From the NCBI RefSeq assembly GCF_015207395.1, contig NZ_JADEWX010000013.1, positions 1-64,000 of the forward strand: a stretch of DNA of 64,000 nucleotides. Reading direction: 5' to 3'. A program made the translations under genes and the position numbers. The notes under the pieces were generated by a model. That model worked only from the letters and a program-made list of their open reading frames with translations. It did not search any database and had not been told where the DNA came from. Position 1 is the stretch's first letter; the number at the start of each line of letters is the position of its first letter. The stretch is from Nodosilinea sp. LEGE 07088. Its GTDB lineage: Bacteria > Cyanobacteriota > Cyanobacteriia > Phormidesmidales > Phormidesmidaceae. This document shows positions 53,011 through 61,052 of this stretch, piece after piece.

Positions 53011-54354
53011 CTAGCCTTCTCCGGTAATCGACAGGGCATCGACCCAAATGCGCGGGCACAGACCGCCAGGGGTGATCTCAACTTCAGGCTCTACATGGAC
53101 GATCGCCTTCAGCAAGTCGCGGAAGTCGCCCGCGACGGTGGCTGATTCGATGCTGGTAAGCTTGCCCCCATTCACCAACCAGCCATCGAAGGGCAGCGAA
53201 AACGACCCCTGGAGCGCATTCACCCCAGCGTGGAGCGCCTGCACATCGTCAATGAAAATTACGTTCTCGGCGTTGGCTAGGGTGAACTCGTCGCTGGCGG
53301 CCACCCCCGGCAGCACCTGGTAATAGCTGGGGCTAACCGACACCTTGGCCCCAATGCTGGCGTGGCCCGTGGGGCTAGCGCCCATGCGCTTGGCCGTCCC
53401 GGCACTGTGCAAAAACTGGCTCAGCACCCCCTGCTCGATGATCGGCACCCGGCGGGTAGGCGTGCCCTCGCCGTCAAAGGTTTCGGCGCTGACATTTTCA
53501 GGGTGCAGGGCGTCGTCATACACCGACAGTAGCGGCGAGGCCACCACCGTACCCAGAGAATCTGCCGTTGACAGACTGCGATTGTCCAGAATGCTCTGGG
53601 CGTTGTACATATTCGAGAATGCCCCTAGCAGGCTTAAGAATGCCTCCCCCGAAAACACCACCCGGTATTTGCCCGAGGCCACCTTGTCGTAGTCGAGGTG
53701 GCTGATGGTTTTTTCGGTGGCTTCTTTCAGACAGCCCTCAATATCCAGTAGCGGCAGCCCGCGATCAACCCGCATGGCTCCGGCAGAGCGGGGTTTGCGG
53801 CCCTCCTGCTCGGTCTTGCTGTAGAGATAGAGCGAGGCGTAGGAGCGGGCCTCATGGCGTAACGCCCCGGCGCTATTGAGGTAAAAGCGATCGATATCTC
53901 GCTGGGCCAGACCGTTGTAGGGCACACTGGCGATCGCCGGATGCGCCCCCAGCAACTGCTTCTCCACATCCACCAGGGTCGAAATCAGGTCGCCCACGGG
54001 GGCAGGGGGTACCGTTTCCACCTGCACGTCGGCGGTGGGGGCCACCGATTCAGGGCTAAAGTCGGGAATATGCTCGCTGACCCCAAAGGCGCTGGCCTCC
54101 TGGGCCGTTTGCAGGGCCAGATCCATGCCCAGCGGGTCCACATCGCTGGTGGAAGTCACCCCCACCTTGCCGTCGGGGTTCCACACCCGCACAATCACGC
54201 TGGAGCGGTTTGACGCCTTGACCTGCTTGGGGTCGCCTTTGTCGACCTGCACGCTGGTTTCGTCCACGGAAGAGCCGTAGACGTCGTATTTAGAAATACC
54301 GAGTTTCTTAGCGCTAGATTCCGCGTAGGCGGCGATGTCTTGAATGGTAGGCAT
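53011..54354 (-). CDS. pmbA: TldE/PmbA family protein
   Basis: 447 aa, the usual length. The start MPTIQDIAAYAESSAKKLG, the segment SSVIVRVWNPDGKVGVTSTS, and the C-terminal QGSFSLPFDGWLVNGGKLTS are typical of PmbA/TldE. It has no HExxxH zinc motif, as expected for the non-metal subunit of the TldD/TldE heterodimeric protease. The catalytic TldD is encoded 560 bp upstream on the same strand, separated by a toxin-antitoxin pair. Confidence 0.93.
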   Translation of the reverse strand: MPTIQDIAAYAESSAKKLGISKYDVYGSSVDETSVQVDKGDPKQVKASNRSSVIVRVWNPDGKVGVTSTSDVDPLGMDLALQTAQEASAFGVSEHIPDFSPESVAPTADVQVETVPPAPVGDLISTLVDVEKQLLGAHPAIASVPYNGLAQRDIDRFYLNSAGALRHEARSYASLYLYSKTEQEGRKPRSAGAMRVDRGLPLLDIEGCLKEATEKTISHLDYDKVASGKYRVVFSGEAFLSLLGAFSNMYNAQSILDNRSLSTADSLGTVVASPLLSVYDDALHPENVSAETFDGEGTPTRRVPIIEQGVLSQFLHSAGTAKRMGASPTGHASIGAKVSVSPSYYQVLPGVAASDEFTLANAENVIFIDDVQALHAGVNALQGSFSLPFDGWLVNGGKLTSIESATVAGDFRDLLKAIVHVEPEVEITPGGLCPRIWVDALSITGEG

Positions 54355-54414
54355 AGGGGTGGATGGGTAGGGGGTGGATGGACGAAAGGGTAAAGGAGAT
54401 TAAAGGTGGGGTTT

Positions 54415-54675
54415 CTACAGGCGGCTGATCAACTGGTCATATTCAGCATGAGTCCCGATCTAAAACCAGGAGATGCCGTTTTCAACTGCTACGCCTAAAG
54501 CTCGATAGCTCAGGCCTGCTCGAACAGACCAATAATTTTTGCCTAGTTTCTTAACGTGCAAGGATGGATGAGATGGATCGGTTTTGAGCAACTTGTAGCA
54601 TTCATCAGCCGTGCGTTGCATATGCTCAGGGAGGACGTTGTAGCATTGCCAGAATCGTCGCGTGGCATAGTGCAT
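54415..54675 (-). pseudogene. RelE/ParE-family toxin with in-frame TAG
   Basis: Frame reads MHYATRRFWQCYNVLPEHMQ, SLHVKKLGKNYWSVRAGLSY, then RALGVAVENGISWF, TAG (54460-54462) and, still in frame, IGTHAEYDQLISRL before the normal stop at 54415. Homologues have Trp at this point (WFWIGTHAEYD), so TGG appears to have become TAG. Loss of the last 14 residues removes the conserved His/Tyr/Asp region, and likely inactivates the toxin. It overlaps the antitoxin stop (TAATG). Confidence 0.85.
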
Positions 54676-54875
54676 TAAAGTTCTCGGCAGTAGCCCGCTT
54701 CAAATTCAGCGATCGCCTCCTGAGCAAAGGCGTCTAGCTTGCCGTCTGAAATGTCCTGCTCTAGCTGCTGATCCCAGCGCTCGTAGTCCAGATCAAAAAA
54801 CCAAGCCCTTAATTTGTCAAATTCGCTGGATGGCAGTGAAGCGATCGCAGCCTCAATTTGTTCAAGGTTTGACAT
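54675..54875 (-). CDS. Antitoxin of RelE/ParE-type pair
   Basis: 66 aa, acidic, with a helical start (MSNLEQIEAAIASLPSSEFD) and DLDYERWDQQLEQDISDGKL and AQEAIAEFEAGYCREL. The C-terminal part resembles antitoxins that wrap ParE/RelE-type toxins. Its stop overlaps the toxin ATG. It is inserted between tldD and pmbA on the same strand and is still intact although the toxin has a nonsense codon. Confidence 0.8.
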   Translation of the reverse strand: MSNLEQIEAAIASLPSSEFDKLRAWFFDLDYERWDQQLEQDISDGKLDAFAQEAIAEFEAGYCREL

Positions 54876-54915
54876 CGGCGCATCTACCTCCCTAACTCAT
54901 CCACCCCTTTATTCT

Positions 54916-56400
54916 TTACCGGCCGCCGACGGTGATGGAGTCCACCTTCAGGTGGGGCTGTCCGACGGTGACGTAGATGCTGCCGCTGATCGAGCCGCAG
55001 AAGCCAGCGGCCAGGTCTAAATCATTGGAGCACATGGAAATTTTGTCCATGATTTCGGTGGCTTCGCCGATTAGGGTGGCACCCTTGAGGGGTTTGGTCA
55101 CCTGGCCATTTTCGATCAGATAAGCTTCAGAAACAGCGAAGTTGAACTGGCCGGTGGCGCCGACGCTGCCGCCGCCCATCTGCTTGCAGTAGATGCCCTT
55201 TTCGACCGAGGCAAACAGCTCGTCCAGCGAGTAGTCGCCGGGGGCGATGTAGGTGTTGCGCATGCGGCTGGCGGCGGCGTAGGTGAAGCCCTGACGGCGA
55301 CCGCTGCCGGTGCGGGGGTGGCCGGTGCGCATGGAGCCCGCGCGATCGCTCAAAAAGTTCTTCAAAATGCCGTTCTCGATTAGCAGGGTGCGCTGGGCGG
55401 GCATGCCCTCGTCATCCATGTCAATGGTGCCAAAGGCGTCGGGCGACAGGCCCTCATCCCAGGCGGTGAGGTTTTCGTGGGCGATCTTTTCGCCCTTTTT
55501 GTCAATAAAGGGGGTGGTGCCCCGCTCAATCTGGGTGGTTTCGAGCAGGTGACCACAGGCCTCGTGGAAAATCACGCCGCCAAACTTGTTGGCCATGATC
55601 ACCGGGTAGGTGCCCGACTCGACGTAGTCGGCGTAGAGCATTTTGCCCGCCGACTCAGCCACGTTGGCGGCAGCAGATTGGTAGTCCCACCCGCGCAGAA
55701 AGGCGGGGTCGCTGGTGTCGCCAGCCCGCTGGCCAATGGAGGAACGATGCTCGCCGTCGGCGCAGAGCAGGTTGTAGCCCACCGACTGGGTGAGGCGAAT
55801 GTCGCGGGCAAAGGTGCCGTCGCTGGCGGCTACCAAGACCTCTTGCCAATCGCGGAAGTAAACGGCACGCCGCGATTGGGTATGGTTGGCGGCTTGAGCT
55901 AGTGCATCGTTGGCGGCCAGCAGCACATCGCCCATCTCCTGCATTGAACTGCACTGGGCTAGCCAACCGTCTTTGCCCTTTGCTGTGGCATAGTCGCGCA
56001 GCAGTTCTAAGTTGATTTCAGCCAGGTGGGTATGGGGGCCAGGCAGGGTCAGCCCCATAATCGCCAGGGCTTTATCTAGAGACGCTTTGAGGCCGTTAAA
56101 GGTGAGATCGTTGGTGCTGACATAGCAGTCGGCTTTACCCAAAAATACTCGCACCCCGGCTCCAGTCACCAGCCGGGGCGACAGGCTGGTGATGGCATCG
56201 TCTTCGGCTTGGCAACTAATGTAGTTGCTGCGCTCTAGGAAAAACTCAACAAAGTCAGCTCCAGCGGCGCGGCCCAGACCCAGCAGGGTCGAGAGGGTGG
56301 CCTCCCAGGCAGCGTCGAAACGATCGCGCGGGGCTGAATAATCTTGCTGAAGTAAATCGTTAGTCTTAATCAGCGGGAGCGGCAAGGGGGCAACCGTCAT
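54916..56400 (-). CDS. tldD: TldD metalloprotease subunit
   Basis: 494 aa. HEACGHLLE carries the HExxxH zinc motif, and the second ligand region follows after [20 protein letters not shown]. Other landmarks are [20 protein letters not shown] and [21 protein letters not shown]. With TldE it forms a peptidase that processes small peptides, such as microcin precursors and CcdA antitoxin in E. coli; the cyanobacterial substrate is unknown. Confidence 0.94.
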   Translation of the reverse strand: MTVAPLPLPLIKTNDLLQQDYSAPRDRFDAAWEATLSTLLGLGRAAGADFVEFFLERSNYISCQAEDDAITSLSPRLVTGAGVRVFLGKADCYVSTNDLTFNGLKASLDKALAIMGLTLPGPHTHLAEINLELLRDYATAKGKDGWLAQCSSMQEMGDVLLAANDALAQAANHTQSRRAVYFRDWQEVLVAASDGTFARDIRLTQSVGYNLLCADGEHRSSIGQRAGDTSDPAFLRGWDYQSAAANVAESAGKMLYADYVESGTYPVIMANKFGGVIFHEACGHLLETTQIERGTTPFIDKKGEKIAHENLTAWDEGLSPDAFGTIDMDDEGMPAQRTLLIENGILKNFLSDRAGSMRTGHPRTGSGRRQGFTYAAASRMRNTYIAPGDYSLDELFASVEKGIYCKQMGGGSVGATGQFNFAVSEAYLIENGQVTKPLKGATLIGEATEIMDKISMCSNDLDLAAGFCGSISGSIYVTVGQPHLKVDSITVGGR

Positions 56401-56810
56401 GCAGAGAATCCTTGATGGGTGATGGGAATACCACTGGAACCTCCTTAGTCTAACAAACCTGCCTCAATCAAGCGGCGATCAGGTTCAGCCCCCGCGATCG
56501 CGGGGGATCAGCCCAGCAGTGAGGATTGGAGGAATGCGATCGCGATTGAAAATTTTCTCTGCGCAGCCATGCGATCTGCCGTTAGGCCGTGCTAGTATCA
56601 ACTTGCATTAAGCAAATCTAAAGATAGATTTTGTCTAGCTCTGCACCGGCCACTCTCTGCTCAATACAGGGGTTAGGGCTGCGGCAGACCTGAGTACTTA
56701 GATGTAGCCAATCCTTTCCCGTGCTCTTCGACCACCGGTGGAATGCCTATCTGAGGGTATAGCTAACGCTAACCCCATGGTGTTTGGCCCCAACAAGGAG
56801 AGTGCTTCCT
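56401..56810. other. Divergent region between tldD and a response regulator
   Basis: 410 bp. At 56489-56506 there is a perfect 18-bp palindrome, CCCCCGCGATCGCGGGGG, which contains a HIP1 octamer. A second HIP1-like GCGATCGC is near 56539. A short SD (AAGGAG, 56795-56800) precedes the GTG start at 56811. No open frame with coding character. Confidence 0.45.
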
Positions 56811-57239
56811 GTGGTTGTGCAAAATTTAGTTCTTCCTCGCTCTGTCGATTATCCCTCTGTGCCTAGGGTGCTTGTGGTGGATGACGATGACGACAGTCTC
56901 ATGCTAATGGGTTACATCCTCGAGCAGTTCGCTTGCGATGCCTGCTTTGTCGTCGATGGTCTGGCAGCCCTGGTGGCGGCCAGGCGCGATCGCCCTCAGT
57001 TAATCTTGGCCGATATCTACTTGCCATGTATGGATGGCTATGACCTCATTCGACAGCTCCGAGCCGATGGCAGTACCCGAAAAATTCCGGTGGTGGCCGT
57101 TACGGCGTTGGCTGGCCAGAGCCATCGCGACAAAATTCTCGCCGCTGGGTTTGACGACTACATTAGCAAGCCATTCCTCATCCAGTCCCTAGAGCAGTTG
57201 GTACAACAGTTTATCGGTCTGCCTAGCCCAGCGGCTTAG
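56811..57239 (+). CDS. Single-domain response regulator
   Basis: 142 aa from GTG 56811, with AAGGAG ten bases upstream; codons further 5' precede the SD. A CheY-like receiver: VLVVDDDDDS (acidic pocket), LILADIYLPCMDG (phospho-Asp), PVVAVTALAG and YISKPF (Lys). No output domain, so it likely acts by protein contact. Its TAG stop overlaps the stop of the convergent DUF2294 gene. Confidence 0.9.
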   Translation: MVVQNLVLPRSVDYPSVPRVLVVDDDDDSLMLMGYILEQFACDACFVVDGLAALVAARRDRPQLILADIYLPCMDGYDLIRQLRADGSTRKIPVVAVTALAGQSHRDKILAAGFDDYISKPFLIQSLEQLVQQFIGLPSPAA

Positions 57240-57628
57240 TCCTGGTTTTTGGCGGCGCGCACGTCTGGTGGGGCCGAGAGAATTACCACAATGCTAGTGC
57301 GGCCGGTCGCCAGAGTAGAGTCGGTCAAAATGTCTTCCACCTGACGAGCTAAGGTGGTTTCGACCAGGTCGATAATCTGTGGGCGCAGAGCGGTAGCCAG
57401 GTCATCCCTCACCTGTTCTGCCAACTCTGCCTGACCCTCTTCAATTAAAAGCTGTTCAGGCTTAGTGACCGATTTTTCAACGATCAGCAGCAGCTTTTCT
57501 TCGAGAATTTGACAGGTAATTTTGCCAGGGGCATGACCGAGCTGTTCGCGATACAACCGCTGAAATTGCTGGCTCAAATTCCGCTGGAGCTGCCCCAAAG
57601 TTGGGGGCGATGATGAGGTGTCGGCTGC
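57236..57628 (-). CDS. DUF2294 family protein
   Basis: 130 aa from ATG 57628 (MAADTSSSPPTLGQLQRNLS), preceded by ACAGG. The core KITCQILEEKLLLIVEKSVT and LIDLVETTLARQVEDILTDS fits DUF2294. Small soluble alpha/beta proteins of this family are widespread in cyanobacteria and Firmicutes; function unknown. The 3' end overlaps the response regulator stop by three bases. Confidence 0.82.
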   Translation of the reverse strand, partial: AADTSSSPPTLGQLQRNLSQQFQRLYREQLGHAPGKITCQILEEKLLLIVEKSVTKPEQLLIEEGQAELAEQVRDDLATALRPQIIDLVETTLARQVEDILTDSTLATGRTSIVVILSAPPDVRAAKNQD

Positions 57629-57727
57629 CATAAGAACCTGTCGAGACGCCACCATTGACAACAGGCCGCTATCAAGGCCCACGGTCGATGGTAAAACTAT
57701 TAAACCATTACTCAATGACGACAGAGC

Positions 57728-57835
57728 CTAGAGCATCGGTACAGGATGGCTAAAAACCCGGTTTCTTTGTCACTGCCCTAACGGCATGACTGGCATTCTG
57801 GCCGAGAAACCGGGTTTCTGTACCGGCGTTCTAGG
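57728..57835. repeat. CTAG-bounded element, family 3 copy 2
   Basis: 108 bp, identical to 50545-50652 over the full length, same orientation. It lies between the NarL-type regulator stop and the DUF2294 start. Confidence 0.9.
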
Positions 57836-57862
57836 ATTAAATTCTAGGCTTCAAGCTTAGGC

Positions 57863-58588
57863 TTAGGTCACTAGACCCGATCGCAGGGCGCGGACGGCAG
57901 CTTTGGTGCGATCGTCAACGCCCAGCTTGTTGAGAATGCTACGCACGTGGGTTTTAACGGTACCCACCGTAATGTAGGAGCGCTCGGCAATTTCGGCATT
58001 GCTACACCCGCCCACGATCAGTTCTAAAATCTCTAGCTCTCGGTCGGTCAGTGGATAGGACTCTAAAATCTGCTCAAACTCAGGCTCTATAGCCTCAATT
58101 GTAACGGTGCGATTACCCATGGCAACCGCACCGGCAGAGGTTGTGCGTACCTGACGCAACACCACGCTGGCGACGGCGGGGTCAATCCATGAGTTGCCTT
58201 CGTAGGTTTCGCGCACAGCTACAATTAGCTCGTCAAGCTCGGTTTGCTTCATGCAGTAGGAATCGGCCCCGGCGGCAAAGGCCGCCATAACGGCAGCTTC
58301 GCTGTCATGCATGGTCAACATCAGAACCCGAGTAGGGCTTTTCTCCAGATCAGTTTGGGTTTGGCGCAGGCGCTCGACTAACTCAATGCCGTCAATGTCG
58401 GGCAAACCAATATCGACAATAGCAATATCAGGATGCTCGGTTTCAAGCAGGCTGAGACCTCGGCTACCACTGGCAGCTTCGCCCACTATCGTCATGCCTG
58501 GGCTGCGCTGTAGGGCTGCTTTTAGGCCTAGACGAGTCAGGTCATGATCTTCAATCAGTACAATGCGAATGTCTGGAGTGTCTGTCAT
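57863..58588 (-). CDS. NarL/FixJ-type response regulator
   Basis: 241 aa. Receiver IVLIEDHDLTRLGLKAAL, phosphorylatable Asp in IAIVDIGLPDIDG, Lys in SYCMKQTELDE, followed by an HTH of the LuxR type (LTDRELEILELIVGGCSNAEI, SYITVGTVKTHVRSILNKLG). It is a DNA-binding transcriptional regulator. It is divergent from the ethylene-receptor-like kinase gene (214 bp between starts), which could be its kinase partner; not proven. Confidence 0.9.
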   Translation of the reverse strand: MTDTPDIRIVLIEDHDLTRLGLKAALQRSPGMTIVGEAASGSRGLSLLETEHPDIAIVDIGLPDIDGIELVERLRQTQTDLEKSPTRVLMLTMHDSEAAVMAAFAAGADSYCMKQTELDELIVAVRETYEGNSWIDPAVASVVLRQVRTTSAGAVAMGNRTVTIEAIEPEFEQILESYPLTDRELEILELIVGGCSNAEIAERSYITVGTVKTHVRSILNKLGVDDRTKAAVRALRSGLVT

Positions 58589-58802
58589 AGATAGTGCTCG
58601 TAACGAGGCATAGGAAGATTTTCGGGGGCTGGATGTTCTAACCTGCCCAATCTTGGAATAGCGCTAGTAGCCTGACACGTATCTTTGGGCAGGTCTATGG
58701 TGAGTCGGGTCTCTACCTCAGGATAGACTCTGCCAGGCACAGAGGCGTGTTATGCCAGAAGCATGAACCCACGTTTAATGATCGTTGGCAGAGGAGTAGA
58801 CC

Positions 58803-60929
58803 ATGGTTGAGTATGCACAGGCTCTTCTGTCGGGGCCATACATTCCCCATGGGCACTGCTACCTATGGCAGCCAGGGCTGGTGTGGTTGCATCTGCTGTC
58901 AGACAGCTTGATTGCCCTGTCTTACGGGTTGATTGCTGGTTCGCTGGTTTATTTCATTCAAAAGCGGCCCGATGTGCCGTTTAAACCGCTATTTTGGCTG
59001 TTTTCGGCCTTTATTGTGGCCTGCGGTGCGACTCACTTACTGGCAGTGTGGACGCTGTGGTTTCCTACCTACTGGGTGTCAGGGGCGACGAAGGCAGTGA
59101 CGGCGCTGCTGTCGCTGGCCACAGCGCTAGAACTGTTACCGCGCCTGCCCCTAGCCCTGGCCATGCCCAATGCCACTCAGCTTTTAGATCTCAATCGAGC
59201 CTTGCAGGTGGAGGTCGGGGAGCGCAAGCAGGCCGAGGCTAGCCTACGGGCTGCCGAAATGGAGGTACGCGAGCTCAACCAGACCCTGGAAGACCGGGTG
59301 CAGCGCCGCACCGCCGAGCTAGAAGCGGCCAACCAGCAAATTGAAACTCTATTGGAGCAGGAGCAGCAGGATCGAGCCAGACTGCAAACCGCCAAAAACT
59401 CGCTGCAGGAAACGGCGGAGCGGCTAAACCTCGCTCTGAGTGCAGCCCAAATGGGATCGTGGGATTGGTACCTCGATACTCAAGTTCAGGTTTGGTCGCC
59501 CCAAACCGAGCGCATTATGGGCCTCACCCCTGGGACGTTGCCCCAGACTGCTGAAGTCTGGGCCGAGCGAGTGCATCCTGACGATTTGCCTGGCATCAAT
59601 GCCCTGGTTGAGCAGGCGAGCGCCACCCAAGGCGAGTTTAAGGGGCAATACCGTCTCCGCTGGCCCGACGGCAGCTGGCACTGGATCAATGGCTGCGGTC
59701 GGGTGGTAGCGGTCAAAGACGGGCAAAGTCAGCGGATGGTCGGGGTCATGCAAGACGTGACCAAGTCTACACAGGCTGAGCTGGCGCTGCGAGCGAGCGA
59801 AAGTCGATTTCGGGCGGTGTTTGAGCAGGCAGCGGTGGGTATGGCCCGCCTCAATCTGCAAGGGCAGTGGATACAGGTCAATCAGAAGCTGTGCGAGATC
59901 TTGGGCTACCAGCCTGAAGACCTGATCGATCAGCATTTTCAGGCCATTACCTACGAGGCTGATAGCTCCCAAGATGAGCGCTATTATCAGCAGCTTATGA
60001 CCGGAGCACTGACCTACTGCCAGTTTGAAAAGCGCTATCGGCGCAAAGATGGCTCCCTCATCTGGACCTTGGTAACGGTCTCGGTCGAAAGCGACGATAT
60101 CGACGGCCCCATCGCCATGATTGCCATTGTTGAAGATATCGGCGATCGCAGGGCAGCCCAAGAAGAGTTGCGGCACCGGGCCGACGAACTAGCTAGCACC
60201 AACCTGGTGCTAGCCCACACCACCGCCCTACTCGAACGCCGCAACGCCGAACTCGACCAGTTTGCCTACGTAGCTTCCCACGATCTCAAGGCTCCCCTGC
60301 GAGCTATCTCTAACCTGGCCGATTGGCTTGGAGAAGACCTGGAAGGGCAAATTCCAGAGGAAAATCGACACCAGCTGGATCTACTGCACAGCCGGGTACA
60401 GCGGATGGAAGGTCTGATCAACGGGCTGCTGGAATATTCGCGGGTGGGTCGTTGTCAGCGCCGCATGGTGGCCATCGACCTCAACGGGTTGCTGAGTGAT
60501 GTGGTCGATTCTCTGGCGCCGCCCGGCCAGTTTCAGGTGCAGATTCCGCCTGGGTTACCCGCTCTCTATAGTTACCAAACGGCCCTGGGCCAGGTGTTTG
60601 CTAACCTGATCGGCAACGCGATTAAGCATCACCATCGCAACCAGGGCACCGTGCGGATCACTTGGCAAGATCAGGGTAAGTGGCTCGAGTTTGCGATCGC
60701 CGACGATGGCCCCGGCATTGCCCCCCAGTACCACGACAAAATTTTTACTATCTTTCAGACTCTCAAGGCCCGCGACGACTTTGAGAGCACCGGCGTGGGT
60801 CTAGCGGTGGTCAAGAAGTTGGTAGAAGCCGAAAATGGGCGTGTGTGGCTGACCTCCACCGTCGGTGAAGGCACTACCTTTTACTTCACCTGGCCGTTTC
60901 TCAAAACCCCACCGGTTGAAAATCCCTAG
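58803..60929 (+). CDS. Ethylene-receptor-like PAS histidine kinase
   Basis: 708 aa. N-terminal three-helix domain (about 20-130) matches the ethylene-binding domain of ETR1: D34, Y41, I44, I71, C74 and H78 align with ETR1 Asp25, Tyr32, Ile35, Ile62, Cys65 and His69. The Pro36 position is Ala45 here. Then a coiled coil, PAS/PAC (about 215-325), PAS/PAC (about 335-455), HisKA with His near 493 (YVASHDLKAPLRAIS) and HATPase (NLIGNAIKHHHRNQGT, STGVGLAVVKKLVE). The stop TAG is part of the CTAG end of the following repeat. Confidence 0.92.
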   Translation: MVEYAQALLSGPYIPHGHCYLWQPGLVWLHLLSDSLIALSYGLIAGSLVYFIQKRPDVPFKPLFWLFSAFIVACGATHLLAVWTLWFPTYWVSGATKAVTALLSLATALELLPRLPLALAMPNATQLLDLNRALQVEVGERKQAEASLRAAEMEVRELNQTLEDRVQRRTAELEAANQQIETLLEQEQQDRARLQTAKNSLQETAERLNLALSAAQMGSWDWYLDTQVQVWSPQTERIMGLTPGTLPQTAEVWAERVHPDDLPGINALVEQASATQGEFKGQYRLRWPDGSWHWINGCGRVVAVKDGQSQRMVGVMQDVTKSTQAELALRASESRFRAVFEQAAVGMARLNLQGQWIQVNQKLCEILGYQPEDLIDQHFQAITYEADSSQDERYYQQLMTGALTYCQFEKRYRRKDGSLIWTLVTVSVESDDIDGPIAMIAIVEDIGDRRAAQEELRHRADELASTNLVLAHTTALLERRNAELDQFAYVASHDLKAPLRAISNLADWLGEDLEGQIPEENRHQLDLLHSRVQRMEGLINGLLEYSRVGRCQRRMVAIDLNGLLSDVVDSLAPPGQFQVQIPPGLPALYSYQTALGQVFANLIGNAIKHHHRNQGTVRITWQDQGKWLEFAIADDGPGIAPQYHDKIFTIFQTLKARDDFESTGVGLAVVKKLVEAENGRVWLTSTVGEGTTFYFTWPFLKTPPVENP

Positions 60930-61036
60930 TACTCGAAGGCTGAAATATATCCACCGTTCCGGATCGCTTGGCTCCCTAGCTCCCCTGCTCCCTAGCTCTA
61001 AGAAATAGTATCTAAACTTGCGCCGTGGAGTACTAG
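60926..61036. repeat. CTAG-bounded element, family 2, full copy
   Basis: 111 bp, ends CTAGTACTC and GGAGTACTAG. Its left half matches 50286-50340 inverted. Located between the convergent kinase and helicase genes. The left CTAG provides the kinase TAG stop. Confidence 0.85.
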
Positions 61037-61052
61037 CCCCGTGAAGCCTTTT

